Assembly: GCA_963834685.1 (NCBI GenBank)
Contig: CAWICW010000030.1
Span: forward strand, 62,001 to 126,000
DNA: 64,000 nt
Source of the DNA: Palsa-504 sp963834685
GTDB taxonomy: Bacteria; Actinomycetota; Actinomycetes; Streptosporangiales; Streptosporangiaceae
Direction of reading: 5' to 3'
The notes under the pieces are model-generated. The model was given only the letters and a program-made list of their open reading frames with translations, searched no databases and was not told where the DNA came from. A program made the position numbers and the translations under genes. Within the stretch, counting starts at the first letter, position 1. Each line of letters begins with the position of its first letter. Positions 52,372 to 60,843 of this stretch are shown here, piece after piece.

Positions 52372-53543
52372 GAAGCCATGGTCTCAGGCTGGCGGCGCGG
52401 TAGTTCGGCGGTCACGATCCACTGGCCGTCGCGGCGCCCCGCCTCGAGGGTTCCGTTCAGCAGCCGGAGCCGTTCGTGCATGCCGGTCAGCCCGTAGCCG
52501 CCGTTGACGGTGCTCACGTCCGCCGGCTGGCGGGTGTCCGCGCCCGGGGGCAGGTCGTTGCGGACGGTGAGCCGGACGTCGGCGTCGCCGTAGTCGAGAC
52601 GGACCGCCACGGGCTGTCCCGCGGCGTGCTTGGCCGCGTTGACCAGGGCCTCCTGGGCGATGCGTAGCAGCGCGAGCGTGGCGTCCGGGGGCAGGGCCGC
52701 GAGGACGCCGCCGGTGTCGTAGCTGACGGGGACGTGATACCGCTGCGCGTGGGTGTCGGTGATCAGCGCGAGTTCCTCATCGAGCGGCAGGGTGTCGGTG
52801 CGCAGGGCCTGAACCGCCCGGCGGGTCTCCACTAGGCCCTCGGCGGCCATCTGCTGGGCCGCGGCCAGCAGGTCACTGGCCTGGTCAGCATCCTTGTGCA
52901 GCACCGACCGCGCCGCCTGGATCTGGATACCGAGCGCGCCGAGCGAGTGGGCGAGCACGTCGTGGATCTCCCGGGCGATGCGGGCGCGCTCGTCGAGGAG
53001 GTCGGCCCGGCGCTGCTCGGCCTGCAGTTGCTCGCGCTGGGCCAGCAGCGCCGCCGCCTGCTCCGCCTGGACCCGGTACGCGCCCCAGTTGCGCCCGATC
53101 ACCAGGCCAGCGAGCACGATCGCCGGGAGCCCGAGCAGCGTGCCGTAGCTCTGGCCGAAAGCCAGCCCGCTGACCTCGATCGCGAGTATGCCCGCTGCGG
53201 TCACGGCCACCGCTGCCGCGAGGTCGCTGTTAACGCCCGCGGCCATCGCCGCCACGAACGCGAAGACCACCATGGCCGAACCGCCGCCGCCAGCGCCGGC
53301 CGCGAACCCCGAGGCGAAGGCGATCACCCCGCGGGCCACGGGCAGCGTCCAGGCGGGATATCGCGCCGTGGCGGGGGACGCCTCCAGCACGGTCCAGACC
53401 AGCAGTGCCAGGCCAAGCACGGCGTAGCACGCGATCTGAACCGGCACGGCGTACGGCGCGCTCGGCGGAGCGATGAGGAACGCCAGCAGGCCGAGCCACA
53501 CGAAGCCGAGGGCGCGTGCCAGCGCGTTGACCGTGCGCAGCAT
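52368..53543 (-). CDS. NarL-type sensor histidine kinase
   Basis: 391 residues. Several N-terminal membrane helices (~10-150) are followed by a coiled linker and the HisKA_3 phosphorylation helix RARIAREIHDVLAHSLGALG (His of EIHD). The ATPase part has LRIAQEALVNAAKHA (N-box) and GGYGLTGMHERLRLLNGTLE (G-box). The start at 53543 follows GGAGG; the frame stays open upstream but has no membrane or sensor sequence there. Confidence 0.93.
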   Translation of the reverse strand: MLRTVNALARALGFVWLGLLAFLIAPPSAPYAVPVQIACYAVLGLALLVWTVLEASPATARYPAWTLPVARGVIAFASGFAAGAGGGGSAMVVFAFVAAMAAGVNSDLAAAVAVTAAGILAIEVSGLAFGQSYGTLLGLPAIVLAGLVIGRNWGAYRVQAEQAAALLAQREQLQAEQRRADLLDERARIAREIHDVLAHSLGALGIQIQAARSVLHKDADQASDLLAAAQQMAAEGLVETRRAVQALRTDTLPLDEELALITDTHAQRYHVPVSYDTGGVLAALPPDATLALLRIAQEALVNAAKHAAGQPVAVRLDYGDADVRLTVRNDLPPGADTRQPADVSTVNGGYGLTGMHERLRLLNGTLEAGRRDGQWIVTAELPRRQPETMAS

Positions 53544-53750
53544 GCCTCCAGTATCGGCCGGGGCGCGGCAGCGGCACGTCAGCCCCCGGGCTGACGCCCG
53601 GGCTGACCCGCCGGGGCGCGGCCTGGTACCGCCCGGTACCAGGCCGCGCCCGTCATTCTCATGCCAGGGACCAGCCCGTGCTCTGACGCGCTCACCAGCG
53701 CAATTGGTGAATATGGAGTCGCTAACGAAACCCACCCGAAGGAGCGCGAG

Positions 53751-54311
53751 ATGCTTTCCGAACTGACCGAAGCAATGATCGTCAACGGCGTGGTGCTCGC
53801 CACCGTGCTGGCCACCGACCTCGGACCCGCGCGCAAGATCAGCAAGATACGGCTGCTGCGTCCCGTGATCGCCGCCGCGGTGATCATCCCGTTCTTTGTC
53901 GACCGGCCGGCCACCCACGGGACGGCCCTGGCGGTTGAGATCGCGGGCATCGCCGCCGGCCTGCTGTGCGGGCTGGCCGCCAGCGCCCTGATGGGCGTCT
54001 ACCGGAGCCCGACGACCGGCAAGCCGGTCAGCCGGGCCGGGCTGCCGTACGCGATCTTCTGGACCGCTTTCATCGGCGCCCGCGGGGCCTTCTCCTACGG
54101 CTCCGTGCACTGGTTCACCGCCCCGCTGGTGAGCTGGGGCATCGCACACCAGGTCAGCGTCGCGGCCCTCGCCGACGCGCTGATCTTCATGGCCATCGCC
54201 ATGATCCTGGTGCGCACGGTCACCCTCGGCGTGCGCGCGTCCCGGCTGCCGGCACGGGCCCTCGAGCCGCGCAGCGCCGAGGCCGCCCGGAGCGGCCAGC
54301 CCGGGGCCTGA
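53751..54311 (+). CDS. polytopic membrane protein divergent from the two-component genes
   Basis: 186 residues from MLSELTEAMIVNGVVLATVL with GAAGGAGCG upstream. About five helices: LLRPVIAAAVIIPFFVDRPA, VEIAGIAAGLLCGLAASALM, LPYAIFWTAFIGARGAFSYG, VSVAALADALIFMAIAMILV. Similar proteins often sit beside NarL-type two-component genes in actinomycetes and are their targets. Function unknown. Confidence 0.75.
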   Translation: MLSELTEAMIVNGVVLATVLATDLGPARKISKIRLLRPVIAAAVIIPFFVDRPATHGTALAVEIAGIAAGLLCGLAASALMGVYRSPTTGKPVSRAGLPYAIFWTAFIGARGAFSYGSVHWFTAPLVSWGIAHQVSVAALADALIFMAIAMILVRTVTLGVRASRLPARALEPRSAEAARSGQPGA

Positions 54312-54326
54312 AGCCCGGAGCGGCCA

Positions 54327-54368
54327 GCCTGGGGCCCGGATGGCATCGACGCCACCCGGGCCCCAGGC
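54327..54368 (+). terminator. 13-bp perfect hairpin after the membrane protein gene
   Basis: GCCTGGGGCCCGG (54327-54339) pairs with its complement (54356-54368) around a 16-base loop, starting 16 bases after the stop codon at 54,311. No T-tract. Confidence 0.65.
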
Positions 54369-54548
54369 GTCTGTATGTCATCCCGGCGCCAGCACCGGTG
54401 CCTTCCGGTCCGGCCGGGCGCCCGTGATGATGGAGAGACGTCCACGGCACACCTTCCGGAGGGGGCTGCTCGACCGCTGACCCAGAAAGATCAACTGCTT
54501 AGCATTGTTTTGGCCGACGCTACGGATGAGCCTTCTCGGTGTGATCAG

Positions 54549-54720
54549 TCAAGGCAGAATCTCGACGTACCCGTCGGTTCCGTGCACGCGGATCCGCTGC
54601 CCATTGGGGATCAGCCGGGTGGCATCTACCACACCGACGACGGCCGGCAAGCCGTACTCCCGTGCGATCACTGCGCCATGGGTCATCAGGCCTCCTGCAC
54701 GGCTCAGCCGAGACAAAGCC
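54549..54720 (-). pseudogene. PEP-utilising (swivelling) domain, 3' remnant
   Basis: The minus strand reads RAGGLMTHGAVIAREYGLPA, VVGVVDATRLIPNGQRIRVH, GTDGYVEILP then stop. This is the phospho-His swivelling domain (T-H-x-A-x-V-A-R-E-Y-G-x-P) that ends PEP synthases and rifampin phosphotransferases. The catalytic and ATP-binding parts are absent, and sequence upstream of ~54,720 on this strand does not match. Confidence 0.65.
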
Positions 54721-54823
54721 GCCGGGCTGGCCGAAAGCTGCGGTAGGCAACTGGCGACACGGAATTGTGGCGTGCGCTGAGCCGCCGGGGCAAAATGGCC
54801 GGGTGACATCCGGTCAGTCCGCA

Positions 54824-56671
54824 ATGTCGGAAGTGCTCCCCCTGCGCGACACCGATCCGCGCACGGTGGGTGAATACCGGTTGCTCGGCCGCCTCGGGGA
54901 AGGCGGGCAGGGCGTGGTGTTCCTGGCTGTCGGTCCTGCTGGAAGCCAGGCGGCGGTCAAGCTTCTGCCGCCAACCACGGACCCACAGGTCCGCAGCCGC
55001 TTCCTTAAGGAGGTCGCCGCAGCGCAGCGGGTCGCCCGGTTCTGCACCGCGCAAGTTCTGGATGCGGGAATCTTCGAACGGCGGCCGTTCATCGTCAGCG
55101 AATACGTCAACGGGCCATCGCTGGTAGAGGTCGTCGAGCAGCTCGGGCCTCGCGGTGGCGCAACGCTCGAGCGCATCGCCGTCGCGACGCTGACCGCGCT
55201 AGGCGCGGTACATGCCGCCGGGATGGTGCACCGCGACTTCAAGCCTGCCAATGTCCTGCTCGGGCCCGACGGGCCGGTGCTGATCGACTTCGGGCTGGCG
55301 GCCGTTCCCGGCATGACCACCATGGGCCCTTCTGGTCAGGTCGCCATCGGAACTCCAGCGTTCATGGCTCCTGAGCAGCTGGCCGCGGAGCGGGTGACCG
55401 CAGCGGCCGACATGTGGTCGTGGGCTGCGACGATGGCGTTCGCGGGTACCGGTGAGCTGCCCTTCAAGGGCGAGTCGTTGACCGCTACGGCGTTCGCCAT
55501 TCTTCATTCCGCACCAGATGTGGGCAGGCTTCCCGAACCACTGGGCTCCCTCGTCCATCGCTGCCTCAACAAGGACCCAGCCAGCAGGCCGTCGGCCCGC
55601 GGCGCGCTCAGCGAGCTGGTGGCCGCCGGAGCGCGGCTCATGGGCCCGATGCCGCCGATAGCATTCGCTCTCGACACGGACGAGAAGACAGCTAGCTCAG
55701 AGCAGGTGCTTGCGCTGCCCGAGCCGCGGGTCGGCAGCGGCGATGGCCTGATCGCCGGTGACCCGGCATCCAGGCCACGGCGGAGGCGGCGCAAAAACGG
55801 CCGCGCATCGCGGCGCCGGCGGGCGGCTGTGCTGTCGACCTTGATCCTGCTGGTGGCCGGCGCTGGCGGGCTTGCGTTCATTCTTTCCCAGCGCGGCGTA
55901 TCGTCGGAGCGGCTAACGGGTGACCGCGTCCAAGTCAGCCAACTCGCCGCCGAGGCTGCGGCGAGAAAGCAGGCGATCACCTGGATACTGCACCAGGTCA
56001 GTCCCGCCGCGATCGTGTCATGCGATTCCCAGGTATGCGCGGATCTGGTCACCAACGGCCTCCCGCCCTCGGAGGTGTCGCCGCTCGGGCCTGGGTCGAA
56101 CGACCCCCTCGGCTCCACCCTGCTGGTGGCCACTGCCACAGTCCGGAACCAGTTCGGCGGCCGTCTGGGCCTCTACGCTCCGGCCCTCATCGCGAGCTTC
56201 GGCACGGGAAAAGCCAGGATTGACATCTGGTGGATCTATCCCGACGGCGCCGCGGCGTATCGCGCCGCCCTACCCGCGGCGCTGCGCGCCAGGAAGGGTG
56301 CCGATGCCCAGTTGCTGAGCAACGGCAATATCCAGCTCTCCACCACAGCCAAGGAACAGCTCCTCAGCGGCCAGATTGACCCTTGGCTGCCGCTGCTCCT
56401 CGCCATCATGGCCCATAGCCATCCGTTGTACATCGTGGACTTCGCCAGCCAGTCGCCTGGCGGCGGACCTGCCAGCCTCCTGCGGTGGGTGGACTTGGCG
56501 ACGACCGTGAAGGCGGCGCACCTCACGCGTTCGGCATATCTCAGCTGGATGCGGTCGTTCATCGGCACGCAACGAGCCGAGTACCGTCCTGTCTGGGTCC
56601 AACAGGTCACGCTCCGTACGGGCCAGCCCGTGCTGAGGATCGGGTACGGCGCGCCGAGCCCGCTTAGCTAG
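54824..56671 (+). CDS. receptor Ser/Thr protein kinase
   Basis: 615 residues. The kinase domain (~15-275) is complete: Gly loop LGEGGQGVVFLAV, AAVKLLPP lysine, HRDFKPANVLL catalytic loop, IDFGLAA, and APEQ. A basic stretch (RPRRRRRKNGRASRRRRAAV) leads to one membrane helix (~350-370: LSTLILLVAGAGGLAFIL). An extracellular part of ~240 residues follows and is not PASTA. It has two Cys close together (SCDSQVCADLV) that may bridge. A GTG at 54803 is an alternative start; neither site has a strong ribosome binding site. Confidence 0.92.
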   Translation: MSEVLPLRDTDPRTVGEYRLLGRLGEGGQGVVFLAVGPAGSQAAVKLLPPTTDPQVRSRFLKEVAAAQRVARFCTAQVLDAGIFERRPFIVSEYVNGPSLVEVVEQLGPRGGATLERIAVATLTALGAVHAAGMVHRDFKPANVLLGPDGPVLIDFGLAAVPGMTTMGPSGQVAIGTPAFMAPEQLAAERVTAAADMWSWAATMAFAGTGELPFKGESLTATAFAILHSAPDVGRLPEPLGSLVHRCLNKDPASRPSARGALSELVAAGARLMGPMPPIAFALDTDEKTASSEQVLALPEPRVGSGDGLIAGDPASRPRRRRRKNGRASRRRRAAVLSTLILLVAGAGGLAFILSQRGVSSERLTGDRVQVSQLAAEAAARKQAITWILHQVSPAAIVSCDSQVCADLVTNGLPPSEVSPLGPGSNDPLGSTLLVATATVRNQFGGRLGLYAPALIASFGTGKARIDIWWIYPDGAAAYRAALPAALRARKGADAQLLSNGNIQLSTTAKEQLLSGQIDPWLPLLLAIMAHSHPLYIVDFASQSPGGGPASLLRWVDLATTVKAAHLTRSAYLSWMRSFIGTQRAEYRPVWVQQVTLRTGQPVLRIGYGAPSPLS

Positions 56672-57184
56672 TCGAGATCCGGCCCTGGTACTGGCTGATG
56701 GCCGGGCAGGAACAGCGCGTCCGCGGCCGACGCGGCTGGTCTGGCCGACCGGTAAACGCTGCCGGTCGCGGTAAGGCCAGATGCCTGTCCGGCTGCGTGG
56801 CCGGGGCGTCCTCGCGCTCCCCTCCTCGTCAGCGCGAGGACGTCACCGGCCCGCAGCGTGCCGGGCAGGGCTCACCGCCTCGGGTCACCGGTGCTGCCCA
56901 TCGAGACTCCAGGCCTGGGTCACCGCTCTGACTCCGCTGGATCCCAGAAACTGGTAGATCCTGGTATGTCTAGGAAGAAATAAGAAATTCTCTGCTGACT
57001 TAGGCACTCTAGAGGAGCACAGACAGGAAGTAAAGAGTATGAATAAGATGAACTGAGAAGAGAGGGGCAGATCCGTATCGTTAGCCACCCGCAGGAGAGC
57101 TAGACGCTTCTATCTTCTTCGGGTGAGGATGGTCACGTAGCCGCTGGCGGGACTGGTGGCGGCTCTGGTGGGAAGGACGGTCAT
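56672..57184. other. 513-base gene-free stretch containing an AT-rich segment
   Basis: No supported gene. From about 56,940 to 57,120 the sequence is unusually rich in A and T for this genome (runs such as GAAGAAATAAGAAATTC and AGTATGAATAAGATGAACTG). It precedes the XRE regulator and may contain its control region or be of foreign origin. Confidence 0.5.
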
Positions 57185-57583
57185 ATGACCGGTGAGGACT
57201 GGCGGCGGCTCGCTGATTACGTCGTCGCGCGCCGGGTCGAGCTAGGCATGCGGGACAGGCGGGCCTTTGCCGAAGCGACCGGGGTAACCGAGCGAACGCT
57301 GGGAAAGCTCGAGAACGGCCAGCGCGTCTCCCCCAGCACTCTCGGGATGGTCGAGAACCGGCTCGGCTGGGCCCCGGGTTCGTGCCGGCGGATACTGGCA
57401 GGCGGAGAACCTAGCGTGGGGTCGCCAGACCTTGGGCATGCCGAGTATGAAGACCCGACACTGTGGCACATCGCGAGCACCCCCGGACTGCCCCCCGACG
57501 TGGTTCGCGGCCTCGTTGCCCTCGCCCGGAACTGGCGGCAAGGCGACGCCGACACAGACGAGCAGGGCCGGCGGCGCGCCTGA
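57185..57583 (+). CDS. XRE-type helix-turn-helix regulator
   Basis: 132 residues. MTGEDWRRLADYVVARRVEL opens a Cro/CI-type domain: FAEATGVTERTLGKLENGQR-VSPSTLGMVENRLGW. The C-terminal part (PTLWHIASTPGLPPDVVRGL-VALARNW) is helical. This layout is common in actinomycete regulators that sit near abortive or conjugative genes. It may act on the AT-rich region directly upstream. Confidence 0.85.
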   Translation: MTGEDWRRLADYVVARRVELGMRDRRAFAEATGVTERTLGKLENGQRVSPSTLGMVENRLGWAPGSCRRILAGGEPSVGSPDLGHAEYEDPTLWHIASTPGLPPDVVRGLVALARNWRQGDADTDEQGRRRA

Positions 57584-57672
57584 CCGCCGGCCGCCCGGCC
57601 GGTTACCCTGGTCCGTAGGCAGCCGGGGCTATTTCCCGCACGGCCAGGTCATCTCCCGCAGAACCCGGGTGA

Positions 57673-57740
57673 CCGGAGCCCGAGGAGAGCCGGAGCCCGA
57701 GGAGAGCCGGAGCCCGAGGAGAGCCGGAGCCCGAGGAGAG
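57673..57740. repeat. four perfect tandem copies of a 17-bp unit
   Basis: CCGGAGCCCGAGGAGAG repeats exactly at 57673, 57690, 57707 and 57724. Four identical copies imply recent slippage. Seventeen is not a multiple of three, so it is unlikely to be kept as a protein repeat. Confidence 0.95.
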
Positions 57741-57837
57741 ACTGTCCATAGGCGGGTCGGCGCGCGTTCTCTCGGATCGTATCCGTCACTCAGCGTCACA
57801 CTGTCGAGAGGCATCACCTTGAGGTCAACCGAGTCGC

Positions 57838-57951
57838 GCCCACGGCGCCGAACTCCTCGGCGAGGTGGCACAGTACGAGAACATCTTCCTGCTCTGTTAC
57901 CTCCGCGGCCCCGCGGGCATCATCGTCGCCCTGGCCGAACAGATCGGCTGA
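57838..57951 (+). pseudogene. VOC/glyoxalase-family 3' remnant
   Basis: The plus strand reads HGAELLGEVAQYENIFLLCY, LRGPAGIIVALAEQIG then TGA (57949-57951). This is the last strand of VOC-fold proteins (Y-E-x-x-x-x-L-C-Y-x-R-G-P-x-G-I-I-x-x-L-A-E). The rest of the protein and its start are missing. Confidence 0.6.
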
Positions 57952-58390
57952 GCAAGCCTGCTGCGGGACAGCGGACGAACCCTGATCGGCGCGGAGGACG
58001 AAGCCCTGGAGATTCGCTCCATCTGCTCCGTTGCGGGAGCGCATACCCAATAAGCCTCACGACCCTCCGGCCTCCTGTCCGGCGGCGACCTTCACCCACA
58101 GTGCGGCCGGGAATTATGCGCCCTCGCATGCGTTAACATGAGCGGTACCGAAGAACCGAGCCGGTCGTCCGACCACTTTCCCGTGACGTGGTCACCAGCC
58201 CACCCACCGGCGGCTCCGGGTCCGCGTGAGACACTTACCGGAGCCCGCTGCGTTGATCCTTGGAGTTCCGCAAGCCGGCTCGGCGTTCGAAGCGCCAGGC
58301 CCTGCGCTCGGGACGTTCCTCGCCCCGGCCGCGGGACTGTGCGGCATGCTGCCGTGGCCACCGTGCCCCGGCATTCCAGAGGAGAAGTCT
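57952..58390. other. 439-base stretch before the helicase gene
   Basis: No gene is supported. An open frame in phase with the helicase reaches back to 58,226, but its sequence is Pro/Gly/Ala-rich without domains, and the helicase's ribosome binding site lies at its end. Confidence 0.3.
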
Positions 58391-60541
58391 GTGGCTCGAC
58401 CAGGCCAGCGCCAGACGGGCGCTCGCCGTACCGCCCCGCGCAAGCAGCGACGCGTCCACCACCGCGGCGACGTCGTCTCGGTGCTCGCCCGAACTGTCCG
58501 TGAGGTCGAGGCGGCTGCTCGGCGCGGCCGCGTGACGCCGGCCGTGCGTACGAAGTTCGAGGCCGTCGCACTGCTGCTGCGGGACGAGCGCGCCCGCGTC
58601 CGGGCGGCGGCCGGAAGCGACAGTCACCGGGCTGAGCAGCTCAAGCGCCTGGACGGCATCGCGACCATCCTCGCGACGACCGCCGTCCAGGACGCTGGGC
58701 TACTGGCGCTGCTCGCCGAGGGCTCCGGCGTCTCCGACGCGGCCCGGTCGCTCAAGCGGGAGATGCTGCGGGACCTCGGCATCGCGCCGGCGCCCGAAGA
58801 GATCGCTCCGGCGGAGACCGCTACAGCTTCCGCCGGCTCGGAGCGGCGGGTCGTGCCGCAGTCGGTGATCTCCCGGCAACTGGCGAACCCCTTTCTCGCC
58901 CCCGACTTCTCCGCCGTTCCGCAGCTCACCTCCCGTCCGCGCCGCCTGGCCAGCTGGGAACTGCTCGGCCCGCTGCTGAGTTCCTTCCAGCGTGCCGGCG
59001 GAGGAACCCCGGCGTGCATGGCGCTCCCGGCGCCGACAGCACGGTTCACCCCGGCGGGCCTGGAACTGATGCCGCACCAGGGGCAGCTGGTCGCCGCGGC
59101 CGCTGCCGGTCACCGGACGTTCCTGCTCGCCGATGAGCCGGGTCTGGGCAAGACGGCCCAGGCGCTGCTCGCCGCGGAAGCAGCGAACGCCTACCCGCTG
59201 CTCGTCGTCGTGCCGAACGTCGTCAAGACCAACTGGGCCCGTGAGGCGGCCCGCTGGACTCCCCACCGCCCGGCCACCGTGGTGCAGGGCGACGGCGAGG
59301 CTGTCGACGGCTTCGCCGATATCGTCGTGCTCAACTACGAGGTTCTCGACCGTCACAGGGGCTGGCTCAGCGACTTCGGCTTCCGCGGCATGGTCGTGGA
59401 CGAGGCCCACTTCATCAAGAACAAGACCTCGCAGCGCTCGCAGCACATCCTCGCGCTCTCCGACCGCATCCGGTCCCGTACGGACCAGCCCCTGCTGATG
59501 GCGCTGACCGGCACCCCGCTGATCAACGACATCGAGGACTTCGGGGCGATCTGGCAGTTCCTCGGCTGGATCGACGACAGCAAGCCCCTCGACGAGCTAA
59601 TGGACGCGCTTGAGGACACCGGCCTGACGCCCGCCGACCGGGGCTTCTACGCCGCGGCGCGCCAGTGCGTGATCGACCGCGGCATCGTGCGCCGCCGCAA
59701 GCTCGATGTGGCCGCCGACATCCCCGCCCGCCGTATCGCCGACCTCCCCGTTGAGCTGGACGAACGGGCCGGCCGGTCGATCCGGGCGGCAGAACGGGAC
59801 CTCGCCGACCGGATGGTGGCGCGGTACGAGACCGCGCTCGCGAACCGATCCTCCGACGTCGGCGTCGAGGGCATCGACCACGACCTCGTCCGCTGGGTGG
59901 CCCGTTGGGAGCTGAAGGAGGCGACGACCGCGCAGTCCGGCGAGAACGTGTTCACCATGATGCGACGCATCGGCCAGGCGAAAGCCGAACTGGCCGCGGA
60001 CTACGCGACGCAGCTGGCCCGCAGCGCCGGCAAGGTCGTATTCTTCGCCAAGCACGTCGACGTGATGGACGCCGCCGAAGAGACCTTCGCCCGGCAGGGG
60101 GTGCGCTTCTCGTCGGTCCGTGGCGGCCAGACGCCCACGGCGCGGCAGGCGAACGTCGACGCCTTCGTAAACGACCCGGACGTCACGATCGCGGTATGCT
60201 CGCTGACCGCGGCTGGCGTGGGCCTGAATCTGCAGGTCGCCTCGAACATCGTGCTGGCCGAGCTGTCCTGGACCGACGCGGAGCAGACCCAGGCCATCGA
60301 CCGCAGCCACCGCATCGGGCAGGCCGAACCGGTCACCGCGTGGCGCATCATCGCCGCGCAGACCATCGACGCCCGGATCGCCGGGCTGATCGACGGCAAG
60401 GCGGGGCTTGCCGCCCAGGCACTGGACGGGGCGGACCAGGAGGCCTCCTCGCCGGGCGGCGTGCAGCTCGAGGCGCTGGTCGCATTGCTGACGGATGCGC
60501 TGCGGGCGTCTTTCGGAAACGGCGACGCCCCGGGTTCCTGA
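58391..60541 (+). CDS. SNF2-family DEAD/H helicase-like ATPase
   Basis: 716 residues from a GTG with AGAGGAGA upstream. A ~200-residue N-terminal helical part precedes the motor. Motif I is LLADEPGLGKTAQALLAAEA, motif II VVDEAHFIKN (DEAH), motif III ALTGTPLINDIEDFGAIWQF, motif V TAAGVGLNLQVASNIVLAEL and motif VI QAIDRSHRIGQ. SNF2 enzymes move along double-stranded DNA. The N-terminal region (RRVHHRGDVVSVLARTVREV) is not recognised. It stands alone with no nuclease or methylase next to it; the XRE regulator is 800 bases upstream. Confidence 0.93.
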   Translation: MARPGQRQTGARRTAPRKQRRVHHRGDVVSVLARTVREVEAAARRGRVTPAVRTKFEAVALLLRDERARVRAAAGSDSHRAEQLKRLDGIATILATTAVQDAGLLALLAEGSGVSDAARSLKREMLRDLGIAPAPEEIAPAETATASAGSERRVVPQSVISRQLANPFLAPDFSAVPQLTSRPRRLASWELLGPLLSSFQRAGGGTPACMALPAPTARFTPAGLELMPHQGQLVAAAAAGHRTFLLADEPGLGKTAQALLAAEAANAYPLLVVVPNVVKTNWAREAARWTPHRPATVVQGDGEAVDGFADIVVLNYEVLDRHRGWLSDFGFRGMVVDEAHFIKNKTSQRSQHILALSDRIRSRTDQPLLMALTGTPLINDIEDFGAIWQFLGWIDDSKPLDELMDALEDTGLTPADRGFYAAARQCVIDRGIVRRRKLDVAADIPARRIADLPVELDERAGRSIRAAERDLADRMVARYETALANRSSDVGVEGIDHDLVRWVARWELKEATTAQSGENVFTMMRRIGQAKAELAADYATQLARSAGKVVFFAKHVDVMDAAEETFARQGVRFSSVRGGQTPTARQANVDAFVNDPDVTIAVCSLTAAGVGLNLQVASNIVLAELSWTDAEQTQAIDRSHRIGQAEPVTAWRIIAAQTIDARIAGLIDGKAGLAAQALDGADQEASSPGGVQLEALVALLTDALRASFGNGDAPGS

Positions 60542-60573
60542 CCGTCAGGATTCCCCAGGCGAGACCGTGTCCG

Positions 60574-60587
60574 AGGACCAAGGCCCG
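60574..60587. promoter_or_regulatory. DosR/DevR-like box
   Basis: AGGACCAAGGCCCG, in the gap after the helicase gene and before a short plus-strand coding-like fragment. It is a weaker match and far from the main cluster of boxes. Confidence 0.35.
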
Positions 60588-60639
60588 CCAATTGCGCACG
60601 CTGGTCCTACGGCACGAACGGACAGCGGGAAGTCATCTA

Positions 60640-60843
60640 TCCGTACTGTCGCGTGCCGTGGATCCGTTCCATGAAGGGCTGGTCGCCGTCTTCCCCGGGA
60701 TCCGCCAGTTCCTTTCCCGACCGCTCGATCCGCTCGAGTTGGAGGGCATCGACTCGGCCCGGCCGGTGCTGGCCGCCTGCCACGCTCTCGAGGACTGGCC
60801 GGAGCAGATGGTCGCCGTCAAACCCGGGTACGGGCTGTCGTTA
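60640..60843 (+). pseudogene. coding-like fragment, unrecognised
   Basis: The frame SRAVDPFHEGLVAVFPGIRQ, FLSRPLDPLELEGIDSARPV, LAACHALEDWPEQMVAVKPG reads like an authentic protein segment, but it has no start and meets the stop of the convergent epoxide hydrolase gene. With the box at 60574 it may be another collapsed gene. Identity unknown. Confidence 0.25.

Noticed and set aside
51700..53543. two-component pair as the DosRS of this island
   Set aside because: The kinase has plain membrane helices and no GAF/haem domain, no dormancy-type box lies in its promoter region, and it is outside the main cluster. The regulator belongs to the same broad NarL family but this alone is not enough.
52368..54149. 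593-residue version of the histidine kinase
   Set aside because: The extra ~200 N-terminal residues are antisense to the divergent membrane protein gene and look random. A start at 53,543 has a ribosome binding site and gives normal architecture.
57673..57740. possible CRISPR array
   Set aside because: The units are perfectly contiguous 17-mers with no spacers and no cas genes nearby, so it is a simple tandem repeat.
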